A stretch of 64,000 nt of DNA from contig CAVSRU010000012.1 in assembly GCA_963730535.1 (NCBI GenBank), forward strand, positions 682,001 to 746,000, in the 5' to 3' direction. Every line of letters begins with the position of its first letter. Position 1 is the stretch's first letter. Below, one piece after another: positions 21,699 to 29,876 of this stretch. The DNA is from DASSUW01 sp963730535. GTDB taxonomy: Bacteria; Actinomycetota; Thermoleophilia; Solirubrobacterales; Solirubrobacteraceae. A program made the translations under genes and the position numbers. The notes beneath the pieces are model-generated. The model saw nothing but the letters and a program-made list of their open reading frames with translations. It was not told the DNA's origin and did not search any database.

Positions 21699-21889
21699 AA
21701 CGTCAACTGCGCATTGAGGGAGAGCGCGGAGTGTCGTGGCAATCCGCGGGAGTTCCGTTGCAGTTCAGGCCGCTCCGGAAAGTAGTGGGTCTGGAAAGTC
21801 CCGCTATGCGGGACTTAGCGCAACCACGCGAAAGTGGAGAGTCGAAACCGTGACACTCGCTCGCCTCCCTACCCAGCGCAGTTGACGTT
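21699..21889. repeat. Palindromic intergenic repeat, copy A
   Basis: Bounded by a perfect 14-bp inverted repeat, AACGTCAACTGCGC at 21699-21712 and GCGCAGTTGACGTT at 21876-21889. Inside the left end lies module T1 (GCATTGAGGGA); inside the right end lies module T2 (CCTCCCTACCCAGC, the complement of GCTGGGTAGGGAGG). In the middle is a hairpin AAGTCCCGC-TAT-GCGGGACTT. It lies between the divergent nucleoside operon and upp, so any promoters for both must overlap or flank it. Shares modules with copies B to E. Confidence 0.7.
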
Positions 21890-21947
21890 CGCCGGCGGCA
21901 CGCGCCGGCCAGCGGACGGTCGTCTCCGCCTAGTACGTTCCCGCGCC

Positions 21948-22577
21948 ATGGATGGCGTGACCGTCGTCGACCACGTCCTGCTGCGCAGGCTCGTCTCGAT
22001 CCTCCGCGACCGCACGACGCCGCACGGCGTGTTCCGGCAGACGCTGGACGACGCCGCGATGATCCTCGCCTACGAGGCGATGCGGGGGCTGCGGCCGGAC
22101 GAGTACGAGCTGCAGACCCCGCTGGAGAGCGCGGAAGGCGTGCGGCTCGTCGACGAGGTCGTGCTCGTCGCGATCCTGCGCGCCGGCCTCGGGCTGGTCG
22201 ACGGTTTCCTGCGCCTCGTCCCCGACGCCCGCGTGGGCCACCTCGGGATGTACCGCGACGAGGAGGCGCTGCGGCCGGTCGGCTACTACGAGAACATCCC
22301 GTCGGGCGTGGCCGCGGCCGAGGTCTTCGTGGTCGACCCGATGCTGGCCACGGGCGGGAGCGCGACGCAGGCGATCGCGCGCCTCAAGCGCGCCGGGGCG
22401 CAGCGGATCATGTTCGTGTGCCTCGTCGCCGCCCCCGAGGGCGTGAAGGCGCTCCGCACCGCCCACCCCGAGGTCCCGATCCTCACCGCCGCCCTCGACC
22501 GCGAGCTCGACGGCAACGGCTACATCCGCCCCGGCCTCGGGGACGCCGGCGACCGCATCTTCGGCACCGATCGCTAA
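21948..22577 (+). CDS. upp: Uracil phosphoribosyltransferase
   Basis: 209 aa. Type I PRTase fold with the PRPP loop VFVVDPMLATGGSA and the uracil-binding C-terminus DRELDGNGYIRPGLGDAGDR. HGVFRQTLDDAAMILAYE is the conserved N-terminal helix. Converts uracil plus PRPP to UMP. ATG at 21948, the first start giving the family's normal length. It is divergent from the nucleoside operon and takes up the uracil that operon releases. Confidence 0.93.
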   Translation: MDGVTVVDHVLLRRLVSILRDRTTPHGVFRQTLDDAAMILAYEAMRGLRPDEYELQTPLESAEGVRLVDEVVLVAILRAGLGLVDGFLRLVPDARVGHLGMYRDEEALRPVGYYENIPSGVAAAEVFVVDPMLATGGSATQAIARLKRAGAQRIMFVCLVAAPEGVKALRTAHPEVPILTAALDRELDGNGYIRPGLGDAGDRIFGTDR

Positions 22578-22639
22578 GCGGGCGGCGTCGTTCGTGGCGC
22601 TCGGGCCGCTCGTTGCGGTGACGGGACTAGGCTAGACGC

Positions 22640-23356
22640 GTGACCGATCAGCCTGAGCCGCGGCATCCATCGACTCCCGACGAGGAGCTGCTGGAGGCCG
22701 AGACCACCGCGATCCTCTCCGAGCTCACGGATGCGCAGCGGGTGCTGCGCATCCAGGACGAGCTGCGGGCGGGGTTCAAGACGCTCAGCCACATCGGCAA
22801 GGCCGTCTCGATCTTCGGCTCGGCTCGCACGCCGGCGGACCATCCCCGCTACCAGGCGGCGCGCGAGATGGCCCGCACGCTGGGGCACGCCGGCTACGCG
22901 ATCATCACCGGCGGCGGCCCCGGGATCATGGAGGCGGCCAACCGCGGCGCGCGCGAGGCGGGGGTCCCGTCCGTGGGCCTCGGCATCGACCTTCCGCACG
23001 AGCAGGGCGTCAACCCGTACGTCGACCTCGAGCTCGACTTCCACTACTTCTTCGCCCGCAAGGTGATGTTCGTCCGCTACGCGAGCGGCTTCGTCGTCTT
23101 CCCGGGCGGCTTCGGGACGCTCGACGAGCTGTTCGAGGCGGCGACGCTGCGCCAGACGGAGAAGATCCGCTACTTCCCGATCATCCTCATGGACCGCGCG
23201 TTCTGGGGCGGGCTGATCGACTGGCTGGACGACCCGGTGCTGGCCGAGGGCAACATCTCGCCCGAGGACGTGTCCGCGCTGCACCTGTGCAACACCACGA
23301 ACGAGGTGCGCGAGATCCTCGAGGACGTCGACCACCGGAGGCCCCGGGCGGCGTGA
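22640..23356 (+). CDS. LOG-family (TIGR00730) nucleotide phosphoribohydrolase-like protein
   Basis: 238 aa Rossmann-like protein with the family hallmarks GSART near the N-terminus, ITGGGPGIMEAANRGA, and the PGGFGTLDELFEA loop that carries the catalytic Arg/Glu region. Members were once called lysine decarboxylases but hydrolyse N6-modified AMP (cytokinin precursors) or nucleoside 5'-monophosphates to base and ribose-5-phosphate. GTG start at 22640, 62 bp after upp. It overlaps the next gene by 4 bp. The nucleotide-salvage context agrees with nucleotide hydrolysis, but the substrate is not visible. Confidence 0.85.
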   Translation: MTDQPEPRHPSTPDEELLEAETTAILSELTDAQRVLRIQDELRAGFKTLSHIGKAVSIFGSARTPADHPRYQAAREMARTLGHAGYAIITGGGPGIMEAANRGAREAGVPSVGLGIDLPHEQGVNPYVDLELDFHYFFARKVMFVRYASGFVVFPGGFGTLDELFEAATLRQTEKIRYFPIILMDRAFWGGLIDWLDDPVLAEGNISPEDVSALHLCNTTNEVREILEDVDHRRPRAA

Positions 23357-24114
23357 TCGGCCGGGTGCGCCTTCGGGTGGCGGACCTCGCGCGCGTGCGT
23401 GAGTACTACGAGCGCACGATCGGGCTGCGGGCGCTGGAGGAGGACGGCGACACCGTCACCCTCGGCGCGGACTCGCCGCTCGTCGAGTTGGTCGGCGACC
23501 CCGCCGCGCAGCCCGCGCCGCCCGGCAGCACCGGCCTCTTCCACCTCGCCATCCTCGTCCCGAGCCGGCCGGAGCTCGCGCGCTCGATCCGGCGCGTCGT
23601 CGACTCGGACGAGCGCTTCACGGGCGCGTCGGACCACTTCGTCAGCGAGGCGCTGTACCTGCGCGACCCCGAGGGGAACGGGATCGAGATCTACCGCGAC
23701 CGGCCGCGCGACGAGTGGGAGTACGAGCCGGACGGCCAGCTCCGCATGGGGACGGTCGCGCTCGACCTCCAGGACGTCGTGGCCGAGATGCCGGCCGACG
23801 GGGACTCAGGGATGCCGGACGGCACGGTCATGGGCCACGTCCACCTCCACGTGTCCGACCTCGGGGAGGCGGAGGCGTTCTACGTCGATCGGCTCGGGCT
23901 GGACGTCACGGTGCGCGGCTATCCCGGCGCCCTGTTCGTCTCCCACGACGGCTACCACCACCACGTCGGGCTCAACACGTGGCAGGGAGCACACGGGCCG
24001 GCGCCGCCGCCGGGCTCTCGCGGGCTGATCGACTACGAGCTGTTCCTGAAGGACGTCCCCGAGGGGCCGATCACGGACCCGGCGGGCAACGGCGTGATCG
24101 TGCGCGGTGCCTAA
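23353..24114 (+). CDS. Two-domain VOC protein, catechol-2,3-dioxygenase-like
   Basis: 253 aa, two vicinal-oxygen-chelate repeats (residues about 1-120 and 150-253). Repeat 1 has LFHLAILVP and DPEGNGIEIYRDRP; repeat 2 begins MGHVHLHVSDLGEAEAFY and contains YHHHVGLNTW, a motif of CatE-type catechol extradiol dioxygenases. The metal-binding His/His/Glu set looks complete. Function in ring cleavage or glyoxalase-like chemistry is possible. GTG start at 23353 is coupled to the LOG gene (GTGA). Its stop overlaps the convergent gene by 4 bp. Confidence 0.8.
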   Translation: MIGRVRLRVADLARVREYYERTIGLRALEEDGDTVTLGADSPLVELVGDPAAQPAPPGSTGLFHLAILVPSRPELARSIRRVVDSDERFTGASDHFVSEALYLRDPEGNGIEIYRDRPRDEWEYEPDGQLRMGTVALDLQDVVAEMPADGDSGMPDGTVMGHVHLHVSDLGEAEAFYVDRLGLDVTVRGYPGALFVSHDGYHHHVGLNTWQGAHGPAPPPGSRGLIDYELFLKDVPEGPITDPAGNGVIVRGA

Positions 24115-24470
24115 CGCAGCGAGTCGTGGACCCACTGGCCGTCGCGACGGCCGAGCGTGAGGTGCTCTGAGCCGCAGCGGAAGATGGCCTGGTCCTCGTC
24201 GGTCCCCGGGCGGTCGAGGACCTCGACGAGGGTCAGCTCCGGCGGCTCACCCCCACGCTCCTGCGCGTAGATCCGGCGGGCCGTCTCCTCGAGCGTGGCA
24301 CGATCCCAGCCGCGGTCCGCGGCGGCGGCTGCGGCCAGGTCGCGGTTCACCTGCTCCAGCGAGGCCTCGAAGGCCGGCCGGGAGCGGGCGAGCTGGCGCC
24401 TGCGGGCGATCACCCCGCCGAGGGCGAGCAGCGCCAGCACGGCGATGACGATGATGAGCCAGGTGGGCAC
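24111..24470 (-). CDS. Hypothetical protein with one N-terminal membrane segment
   Basis: 119 aa, not recognised. Residues 3-21 (TWLIIVIAVLALLALGGVI) form a single transmembrane helix followed by a basic stretch (ARRRQLARSR). The rest is soluble with an Ala-rich helix and a small domain (AIFRCGSEHLTLGRRDGQW) near the C-terminus. It follows sigH by 9 bp and is likely co-transcribed with it. In Bacillus the corresponding neighbour is yacP, but this protein shows no resemblance to it. Confidence 0.65.
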   Translation of the reverse strand: MPTWLIIVIAVLALLALGGVIARRRQLARSRPAFEASLEQVNRDLAAAAAADRGWDRATLEETARRIYAQERGGEPPELTLVEVLDRPGTDEDQAIFRCGSEHLTLGRRDGQWVHDSLR

Positions 24471-24479
24471 GACGCCAGC

Positions 24480-25130
24480 TCACAGTACGACGTTGCGCGC
24501 CGCGAGATGGGTGCCGACCTTGCGCTTGACCCGCTGGAGCGCGTTGTCGACGGTCTTGCAGTCGCAGCCGAGGCGCTCGCCGACCGCCGTGTAGGAGTGC
24601 CCGTCGAGGTAGAGCGAGAGCACGCGCGACTCGAGGTCGGAGAGCACGGTGGAGAGGCACGCCACCAGCGACCGCAGCTCCTCGGAGGAGATGACCTGGT
24701 TGACGGGGTCGTGGACGGTCGAGCCCGGCAGCACCTCGTCCAGCGTGGGCTCGGAGTCCGACGCGCCGGCCGGCGTCGCGGAGAACGAGACGTAGCCGTT
24801 GAGCGGCGTGTGCTTGTTGCGGGTCGCGGTCTTGACCGCGGTGATGATCTGGCGGGTGATGCAGAGCTCGGCGAAGTTGCGGAACGAGGACTCGCGGTCG
24901 GTGCGGTAGTCGCGGATCGCCTTATAGAGGCCGACGAGGCCCTCCTGGATCAGGTCGTCGGCGTCGCCGCCGACCAGGAAGTACGACGAGGCCTTCAGGC
25001 GGACGAACGAGTAGTAGCGCCGGACCAGGCGGTCGTAGGCGTCAGGGCTCCCGCGCTTGGCAAGCGCGATGAGGTACCCATCCTCGAGGTGTACTTGAGC
25101 CTGAGCCCTTGTCGGAGACAGTCTGGCCAC
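24480..25130 (-). CDS. sigH: RNA polymerase sigma factor, SigH (sigma-30) type
   Basis: 216 aa. Region 2 shows SYFLVGGDADDLIQEG and FAELCITRQII, with the adjacent TAVKTATRNKH; region 4 has SDLESRVLSLYLDGHSYTAV and CKTVDNALQRVKRK. These closely match the Bacillus SigH pattern. I choose the GTG at 25130 because the Shine-Dalgarno GGAAGG is 7 nt upstream; the ATG at 25136 would be too close to it. Gene order rlmB-sigH is as in Bacillus. The 130-bp leader contains short inverted repeats (TTGAGGG/CCCTCAA). What it controls here is unknown. Confidence 0.88.
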   Translation of the reverse strand: MARLSPTRAQAQVHLEDGYLIALAKRGSPDAYDRLVRRYYSFVRLKASSYFLVGGDADDLIQEGLVGLYKAIRDYRTDRESSFRNFAELCITRQIITAVKTATRNKHTPLNGYVSFSATPAGASDSEPTLDEVLPGSTVHDPVNQVISSEELRSLVACLSTVLSDLESRVLSLYLDGHSYTAVGERLGCDCKTVDNALQRVKRKVGTHLAARNVVL

Positions 25131-25262
25131 GAGCATTCCTTCCAAGGGCCGTTCCCAGGCCCGATTTGTCGTGGCGCACACCTCCCCCGGCGCCTATTTC
25201 GCGTTCTTGAGGGCCCATCACGTAACCCTCAAGCTCAACGTTATGGCGCCAGAGTGGCACGC

Positions 25263-26003
25263 TTATGTGGACATGTCAAGCCGTGACTGCAATATCTGGT
25301 ACAGCAGGACGGCCCCGGTGGCGCTCACATTGAGCGATTCGATGCGCCCGCGGAGGGGCACGGAGACGAGGTCGTCGCACGCGGCGGCGACGCGCGGGCG
25401 CAGCCCTTTGCCCTCGGCGCCGAGGACGAGCACGACCTTCCCGGAGTAGTCCGGCTCGGTGTAGCCGGTCGCGGCCCCCGCCGCCGCGCCGTAGCACCAG
25501 GCGCCGGCGGCCTTGGCGTCGGCGAGGAAGTCGGCGAGGTTGCGCACGCGGGCCACGGGGAGGTGCTCGACCGCCCCCGCCGAGGCCTTGCAGACCGCCG
25601 CCGTGACCTCGGCCGAGCGGCGCTCCGGGATCACGAGACCGGCGGCGCCGGAGGCCTCGGCGGTCCTGGCGACGGCGCCGAGGTTCTGGGGATCGGTGAC
25701 CTCGTCGAGCGCGACGATCACGCCGTCCGGCACGGCGAGCAGGTCGGCCGCGCCGGCGTACGGGTACGGGTCGACCTCCGCACAGACGCCCTGGTGGCCG
25801 TCGGACCCGCAGAGCGCCTCGATCTCCTCGGCGCTCGCACGCGTGACCGGCGCTCCCGGCCAGTCCGAGCCCGCTCCCTCCGTGGCCCACACGCGATGCA
25901 CCCGCCGGCGCCCTCGCAGGGCCTCGCGCACGGCGTTGCGGCCGTACACGACCGCCCGGCCGTCAGGCCGCCGGGACGAGCTCCGGTCCCTGCGGGCCAT
26001 CAC
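25263..26003 (-). CDS. rlmB: 23S rRNA (guanosine-2'-O-)-methyltransferase, TrmH/SpoU family
   Basis: 246 aa. An N-terminal substrate-binding domain (VVYGRNAVREALRG) is followed by a SPOUT methyltransferase with the three family motifs LDEVTDPQNLGAVART, LGAEGKGLR and VPLRGRIESLNVSATGAV. The knotted C-terminus binds SAM. It would methylate G2251-type nucleotides of 23S rRNA, though TrmH-family members are hard to tell apart. The start overlaps the end of cysS by about 40 bp. Confidence 0.9.
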   Translation of the reverse strand: MMARRDRSSSRRPDGRAVVYGRNAVREALRGRRRVHRVWATEGAGSDWPGAPVTRASAEEIEALCGSDGHQGVCAEVDPYPYAGAADLLAVPDGVIVALDEVTDPQNLGAVARTAEASGAAGLVIPERRSAEVTAAVCKASAGAVEHLPVARVRNLADFLADAKAAGAWCYGAAAGAATGYTEPDYSGKVVLVLGAEGKGLRPRVAAACDDLVSVPLRGRIESLNVSATGAVLLYQILQSRLDMST

Positions 26004-27321
26004 GGACCTCCCAGCCCATCTCGCGCAGCTCGTCGCGGAGGCGGTCGGCCTCGGCCCACTCCTTCGCCGTGCGCGCCTCCGCCCGCCGCTCGGCCAGCTC
26101 GCGGGCCTCGGGCGGCGCGCCCTCCTCCGCCTCGAGCAGGCGCTCGAGGCCGAGGATGCCGAGCATCTCCCGCAGGTCGTCGCTCCCCGCGCCCTCCGGC
26201 AGCTTGTTCGCCTCCCCCACCCACTCGTAGAGCGCCGCCAGCGCGCGGGCGGTGTTGAAGTCGTCGCGCAGCGCGTCGAAGAACGCGTCGCGGTGCGGCC
26301 GCAGCTCGGCCGGGGACGGACCGGGCTCCAACCGCCGCCCCGCCTCCCGGATCCGCCGCACGGCGTTGCCGGCCGCCTCGAGGCGCTCGGGGGAGAACGC
26401 GAGCGGCTGCCGGTAGTGGCCGGTGGAGAAGTGCAGGATCAGCGGCTCGGGCCCGACGTCGTCGAGCACCTCCGCCAGCCCGCGGATGTTGCCGACCGAC
26501 TTGGCCATCTTCTCGCCCTCGGCGGCCTCCAGCATCCCGTTGTGCATCCACAGCCGAGCAAGCTCGCGCCCGCGGCCGGCCCGCGTCTGGGCGATCTCGT
26601 TCTCGTGGTGGGGGAAGACGAGGTCGATGCCGCCGCCGTGGATGTCGAACTCGAGGCCGAGCAGCGACTCGGCCATCGCCGAGCACTCGATGTGCCAGCC
26701 GGGCCGCCCGCGGCCCCACGGCGAGTCCCACGCCGTGTCCTCGCCCTCCTTGGTCGCCTTCCAGAGCGCGAAGTCGAGCGGATCCTCCTTGCGGTCGGGG
26801 CGGGCGGGATCGGTGTCTCCCTCGCCCTGGTCCATCTGGTCGACGTCGCGGCGGGAGAGCTCGCCGTAGGACGGGAGCGTGCGCACCCGGAAGTACACGT
26901 CGCCGTCGACGGCGTAGGCGTGGCCACGCTCGACCAGCGCGCCGATCAGGTCGAGGATCGGCTCCATGAACTCCGACGCCAGCGGCTCGTGGTCCGGACG
27001 CCCCAGCCCGAGGCGATCCGTGTCCTGCACGTAGTGCGCGGTCATCTCCTCGGCCAGGCCCGCCGAGTCGCGCCCGGCCGCCCGCGCGGCGTCGTAGATC
27101 TTGTCGTTGATGTCGGTGATGTTGGCCACCAGGGTGGCCCCGTAGCCCTCGTGCTCGAGGAACCGCTTGAGCTGCGAGAAGACCACGAACGGCCGCGCGT
27201 TGCCGACGTGCACGCGCGAGTACACGGTCGGCCCGCACGCGTAGATCCCGACCCGGTCAGGCTCCCGCGGCTCGAACGGCCGCACCTCCCGCGTGCGCGT
27301 GTCATAGAGCCGGATCGCCAC
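25963..27321 (-). CDS. cysS: Cysteinyl-tRNA synthetase
   Basis: 452 aa class I synthetase. HIGH-type motif is HVGN within PTVYSRVHVGNARPF; KMSKS-type motif is KMAKS in EGEKMAKSVGN. The zinc ligands are Cys in ACGPTVY and later WHIECSAMA with FPHHENEIAQ. The C-terminus has the helical anticodon-binding part. The GTG at 27321 is preferred over a longer frame because it begins at the usual IRLYDTRTREV. It lies 11 bp after ispF in the carD-ispD-ispF-cysS-rlmB group. Confidence 0.95.
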   Translation of the reverse strand: MAIRLYDTRTREVRPFEPREPDRVGIYACGPTVYSRVHVGNARPFVVFSQLKRFLEHEGYGATLVANITDINDKIYDAARAAGRDSAGLAEEMTAHYVQDTDRLGLGRPDHEPLASEFMEPILDLIGALVERGHAYAVDGDVYFRVRTLPSYGELSRRDVDQMDQGEGDTDPARPDRKEDPLDFALWKATKEGEDTAWDSPWGRGRPGWHIECSAMAESLLGLEFDIHGGGIDLVFPHHENEIAQTRAGRGRELARLWMHNGMLEAAEGEKMAKSVGNIRGLAEVLDDVGPEPLILHFSTGHYRQPLAFSPERLEAAGNAVRRIREAGRRLEPGPSPAELRPHRDAFFDALRDDFNTARALAALYEWVGEANKLPEGAGSDDLREMLGILGLERLLEAEEGAPPEARELAERRAEARTAKEWAEADRLRDELREMGWEVRDGPQGPELVPAA

Positions 27322-27332
27322 GAGCGCTGACC

Positions 27333-27794
27333 TTAGTCGAGCGTCGCGATCGCGAGTGCGGCGGCGCCCTCGCCGCGGCCGACGAAACCCATCCCCTCGC
27401 CGGTCGTCGCCTTCACGGTCACCGGGCACTCGAGGACGGCTGCGAGCGCGGCGTGAATGGCGTCGCGGTGGGGTGCGAGCTTGGGGCGCTCGAGCATGAC
27501 CGTGGCGTCGACGTTCGCGAGCATGAACCCGGCTTCCCGCACCCGCGACACCACGGTGCGCAGCAGCTCCATGGAGTCCGCGTCGCGCCACGCATCGTCG
27601 GTGTCCGGGAAGTGCTGGCCGATGTCCCCCAGCCCGGCCGCGCCGAGGAGCGCGTCGGCGATCGCGTGGGCGAGCACGTCGGCGTCGGAGTGGCCGGCCA
27701 GCCCGAGCTCGAACGGGATCTCGACGCCCCCCAGCACGAGCCGGCGCCCAGCCTCGAAGCGATGCGAGTCGATCCCGATCCCCGTGCGCGTCAC
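27333..27794 (-). CDS. ispF: 2-C-methyl-D-erythritol 2,4-cyclodiphosphate synthase
   Basis: 153 aa, normal length. The metal site DSH (GIDSHRFEAGR) and the signature GHSDADVLAHAIADALLGAA with LGDIGQHFPD are complete; the C-terminus has KATTGEGMGFVGRGEG. It is the fifth step of the non-mevalonate isoprenoid pathway, working after IspD and IspE. GTG start overlaps the PHP phosphatase stop by 4 bp (GTGA). Confidence 0.95.
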   Translation of the reverse strand: MTRTGIGIDSHRFEAGRRLVLGGVEIPFELGLAGHSDADVLAHAIADALLGAAGLGDIGQHFPDTDDAWRDADSMELLRTVVSRVREAGFMLANVDATVMLERPKLAPHRDAIHAALAAVLECPVTVKATTGEGMGFVGRGEGAAALAIATLD

Positions 27795-28618
27795 CCGATC
27801 GGCTCCATCCGGCGCGCGCGGCGCTCGAACACCGCGATCTCGCTCACGCCGACCGACCCGAGGAGCTCGACCGCGCGCTCGTACTCGTAGCCGAGCTGGT
27901 CGGGCTCGTGGGCGTCGCTCGACAGGGACAGCGGGCAGCCCGCGTCGACGAGCATCTCGAGGAACGGGCGCGCCGGGTACTGCTCGCCCACCGGCTTGCG
28001 CCATCCCGCAGTGGAGAGCTCGACGGCGACCCCCGCGTCGGCGAACGCCTCGACGGCGGGCTCGTAGTAGCGGCGCAGGTCGCCGTCCGGCCGCGGGGCC
28101 GACGCGCCCCACACCTTCACGAGATCCGGGTGGGCGATGATGTCGTAGAGCCCGGAGCCGGCCGACTCGGCGATCGTCTCGAAGTAGCGTCGCCACACGC
28201 GCTCGGGCGACTCGCCGGTGCCCCACACCGAGTAGTCCTTCGTGTCCAGCGAGCGGTCGCGCAGGAAGTGCACCGAGCCGACCACGTAGTCCCAGTCGCG
28301 GCCGTCGAGCAGCGACGCCATCCGGTCCTCGCGGCCGGGGACGAAGTCCGCCTCGATGCCGAGCCGGAGGTCGGTCTCCTCGCGCACGAAGCCGCAGTAG
28401 GCGTCGAGGTCGTCGTGCGCCCACTCCCGCCAGAACGGGTGCTCCCAGACGTCGAGCGCCGCCGTGAAGCGGTAGACGTGCTCGGCCACCCCGAGCTCGG
28501 CGATCCCGCGCTCGGCCGCCGTCTCGCGGTAGCGCTCGGCGTTCGCCTCGGTGAAGTGGCGCTCGGGCGTCGCGTCCGTGTCGTCAGGGCGCAGGTGGAC
28601 GTGATAGTCGGTCAGCAA
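27791..28618 (-). CDS. PHP-domain phosphatase, histidinol-phosphatase-like
   Basis: 275 aa. PHP metal motifs: DYHVHL at the N-terminus, GVAEH, GIEADF, VGSVHF, IAHPD, ELSTAGWRK and SSDAH near the end. This set fits HisK/HisJ-type histidinol-phosphate phosphatases, which act in histidine biosynthesis. No his genes are near; it sits between ispD and ispF, overlapping ispD by 35 bp and ispF by 4 bp. A phosphatase with another substrate is possible. Confidence 0.8.
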   Translation of the reverse strand: MLTDYHVHLRPDDTDATPERHFTEANAERYRETAAERGIAELGVAEHVYRFTAALDVWEHPFWREWAHDDLDAYCGFVREETDLRLGIEADFVPGREDRMASLLDGRDWDYVVGSVHFLRDRSLDTKDYSVWGTGESPERVWRRYFETIAESAGSGLYDIIAHPDLVKVWGASAPRPDGDLRRYYEPAVEAFADAGVAVELSTAGWRKPVGEQYPARPFLEMLVDAGCPLSLSSDAHEPDQLGYEYERAVELLGSVGVSEIAVFERRARRMEPIG

Positions 28619-29246
28619 GCAGGTGCTCGGCGATCAGGAGGTCGTGGGGAGTCGTCACCTTGAGGTTGGCGGGCGAGGACTCTACGACTCGCACCGTGCC
28701 GCCGGCGCGCTCCACCAGCCAGGCGTCGTCGGTCGCGGCGGCCAGCACGTCGTCGCCGACGTCGAGCGCCCGCTCGAGCACGGCGCGCCGGAACGCCTGC
28801 GGGGTCTGGATCGCCCACAGGCGCGAGCGGTCGAGCGTGGCGGTGACGAGCCGGTCCGGCCCGGCCTCCTTCACGGTGTCGGTGAGCGGCGCGGCGGCGA
28901 TCGCGCAGTCGGCATCCGCGAGCGCGGCCAGCGCCGCGCGGAAGTGGTCCGGGGTGACGAGCGGGCGCGCGGCGTCGTGGACCACGACGTCCTCGCCGGG
29001 CGGGGCCGCCGCCAGCGCGGCGCGCACCGACGCCGACCGCGTCGCGCCTCCCTCGACCACGGTCGCGCCGCCCTCCCACGAGGTGCCTCCAGGCACGGCG
29101 ACGACGATCTCGTCGACGCCCGCCGCTCGCACCGCCTCGACCGACCACTCGAGCATCGGGCGGCCGGCCACAATGACGAACGCCTTGGGCCCTCCGGCAC
29201 CAAGGCGCTCGCCGCTGCCGGCGGCCACGATGAGCGCGACCGCCAT
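28584..29246 (-). CDS. ispD: 2-C-methyl-D-erythritol 4-phosphate cytidylyltransferase
   Basis: 220 aa. The nucleotide-binding start ALIVAAGSGERLGAGGPKAF, the central VVVHDAARPLVTP and the C-terminal IQTPQAFRR with TDDAWLVE and KVTTPHDL are typical. It forms CDP-ME from MEP and CTP in the non-mevalonate pathway. It follows carD by 21 bp. The fused ispDF arrangement of some bacteria is absent; ispF is separate. Confidence 0.94.
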   Translation of the reverse strand: MAVALIVAAGSGERLGAGGPKAFVIVAGRPMLEWSVEAVRAAGVDEIVVAVPGGTSWEGGATVVEGGATRSASVRAALAAAPPGEDVVVHDAARPLVTPDHFRAALAALADADCAIAAAPLTDTVKEAGPDRLVTATLDRSRLWAIQTPQAFRRAVLERALDVGDDVLAAATDDAWLVERAGGTVRVVESSPANLKVTTPHDLLIAEHLLADRLSRPPAP

Positions 29247-29267
29247 CTACCGAGTTCTGCGCAGCCC

Positions 29268-29867
29268 CTAAGAGGCGGCCGCCAGCTTGTCCGAGCGCAG
29301 GAGCAGGTCGTCGAGGTAGGCCTCGGCCTCGTCCTCGGTCTTCTCCAGGGCGTACATCATCTCGGACGCCAGGATCTTCTTGGCCCGCGTGTACATCTGC
29401 TTCTCGCCGGTCGACAGGCCCTTGTCCTGCTCGCGGACGGCGAGGTTGCGGACGACCTCGGCGAGCTCATAGATGTCGCCGGTCTTGATCTTGTCGCGGT
29501 TGTGCTTGAAGCGGCGGTTCCAGTTCTTGGGCATCTCCGACACGTCGTCGGTGAGGACGGAGAGAACCTTCTTGACGGTCTCCTCGTCGATGACCCGGCG
29601 GAGGCCGGCCTTGCCGGCGTTCTCACACGGGACCATGACGGTCATGTCGTTATGAAGGATCTTGATGGTGAGGTACTGGCGCACCTCGCCGAGGATCTCC
29701 TTGTCCTCCTTCTTGATGACTTGCCCAGCCCCGTGATGGGGGTAGACGACGTTGTCACCGATGCTGAAGTCGATGCACTCCGCCTCGCGCGTGATCTCCA
29801 GGTCCTCGATCTGCTCGGTCGTAGCTGTCTCGGGGATGGTGTCCTCCTTCATCAGGTGCGTCCGCAT
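29268..29867 (-). CDS. carD: CarD/CdnL family RNA polymerase-binding regulator
   Basis: 199 aa. The N-terminal Tudor-like RNA-polymerase-interacting domain begins FSIGDNVVYPHHGAGQV; the C-terminal part is helical and DNA-facing (MPKNWNRRFKHN, YELAEVVRNLA, Trp present). In Mycobacterium CarD stabilises the open complex at rRNA and other promoters. It is immediately downstream of disA (9 bp). An N-terminal extension of about 35 acidic residues precedes the domain; an ATG at 29852 is an alternative start. Confidence 0.93.
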   Translation of the reverse strand: MRTHLMKEDTIPETATTEQIEDLEITREAECIDFSIGDNVVYPHHGAGQVIKKEDKEILGEVRQYLTIKILHNDMTVMVPCENAGKAGLRRVIDEETVKKVLSVLTDDVSEMPKNWNRRFKHNRDKIKTGDIYELAEVVRNLAVREQDKGLSTGEKQMYTRAKKILASEMMYALEKTEDEAEAYLDDLLLRSDKLAAAS

Positions 29868-29876
29868 GCCGGATGC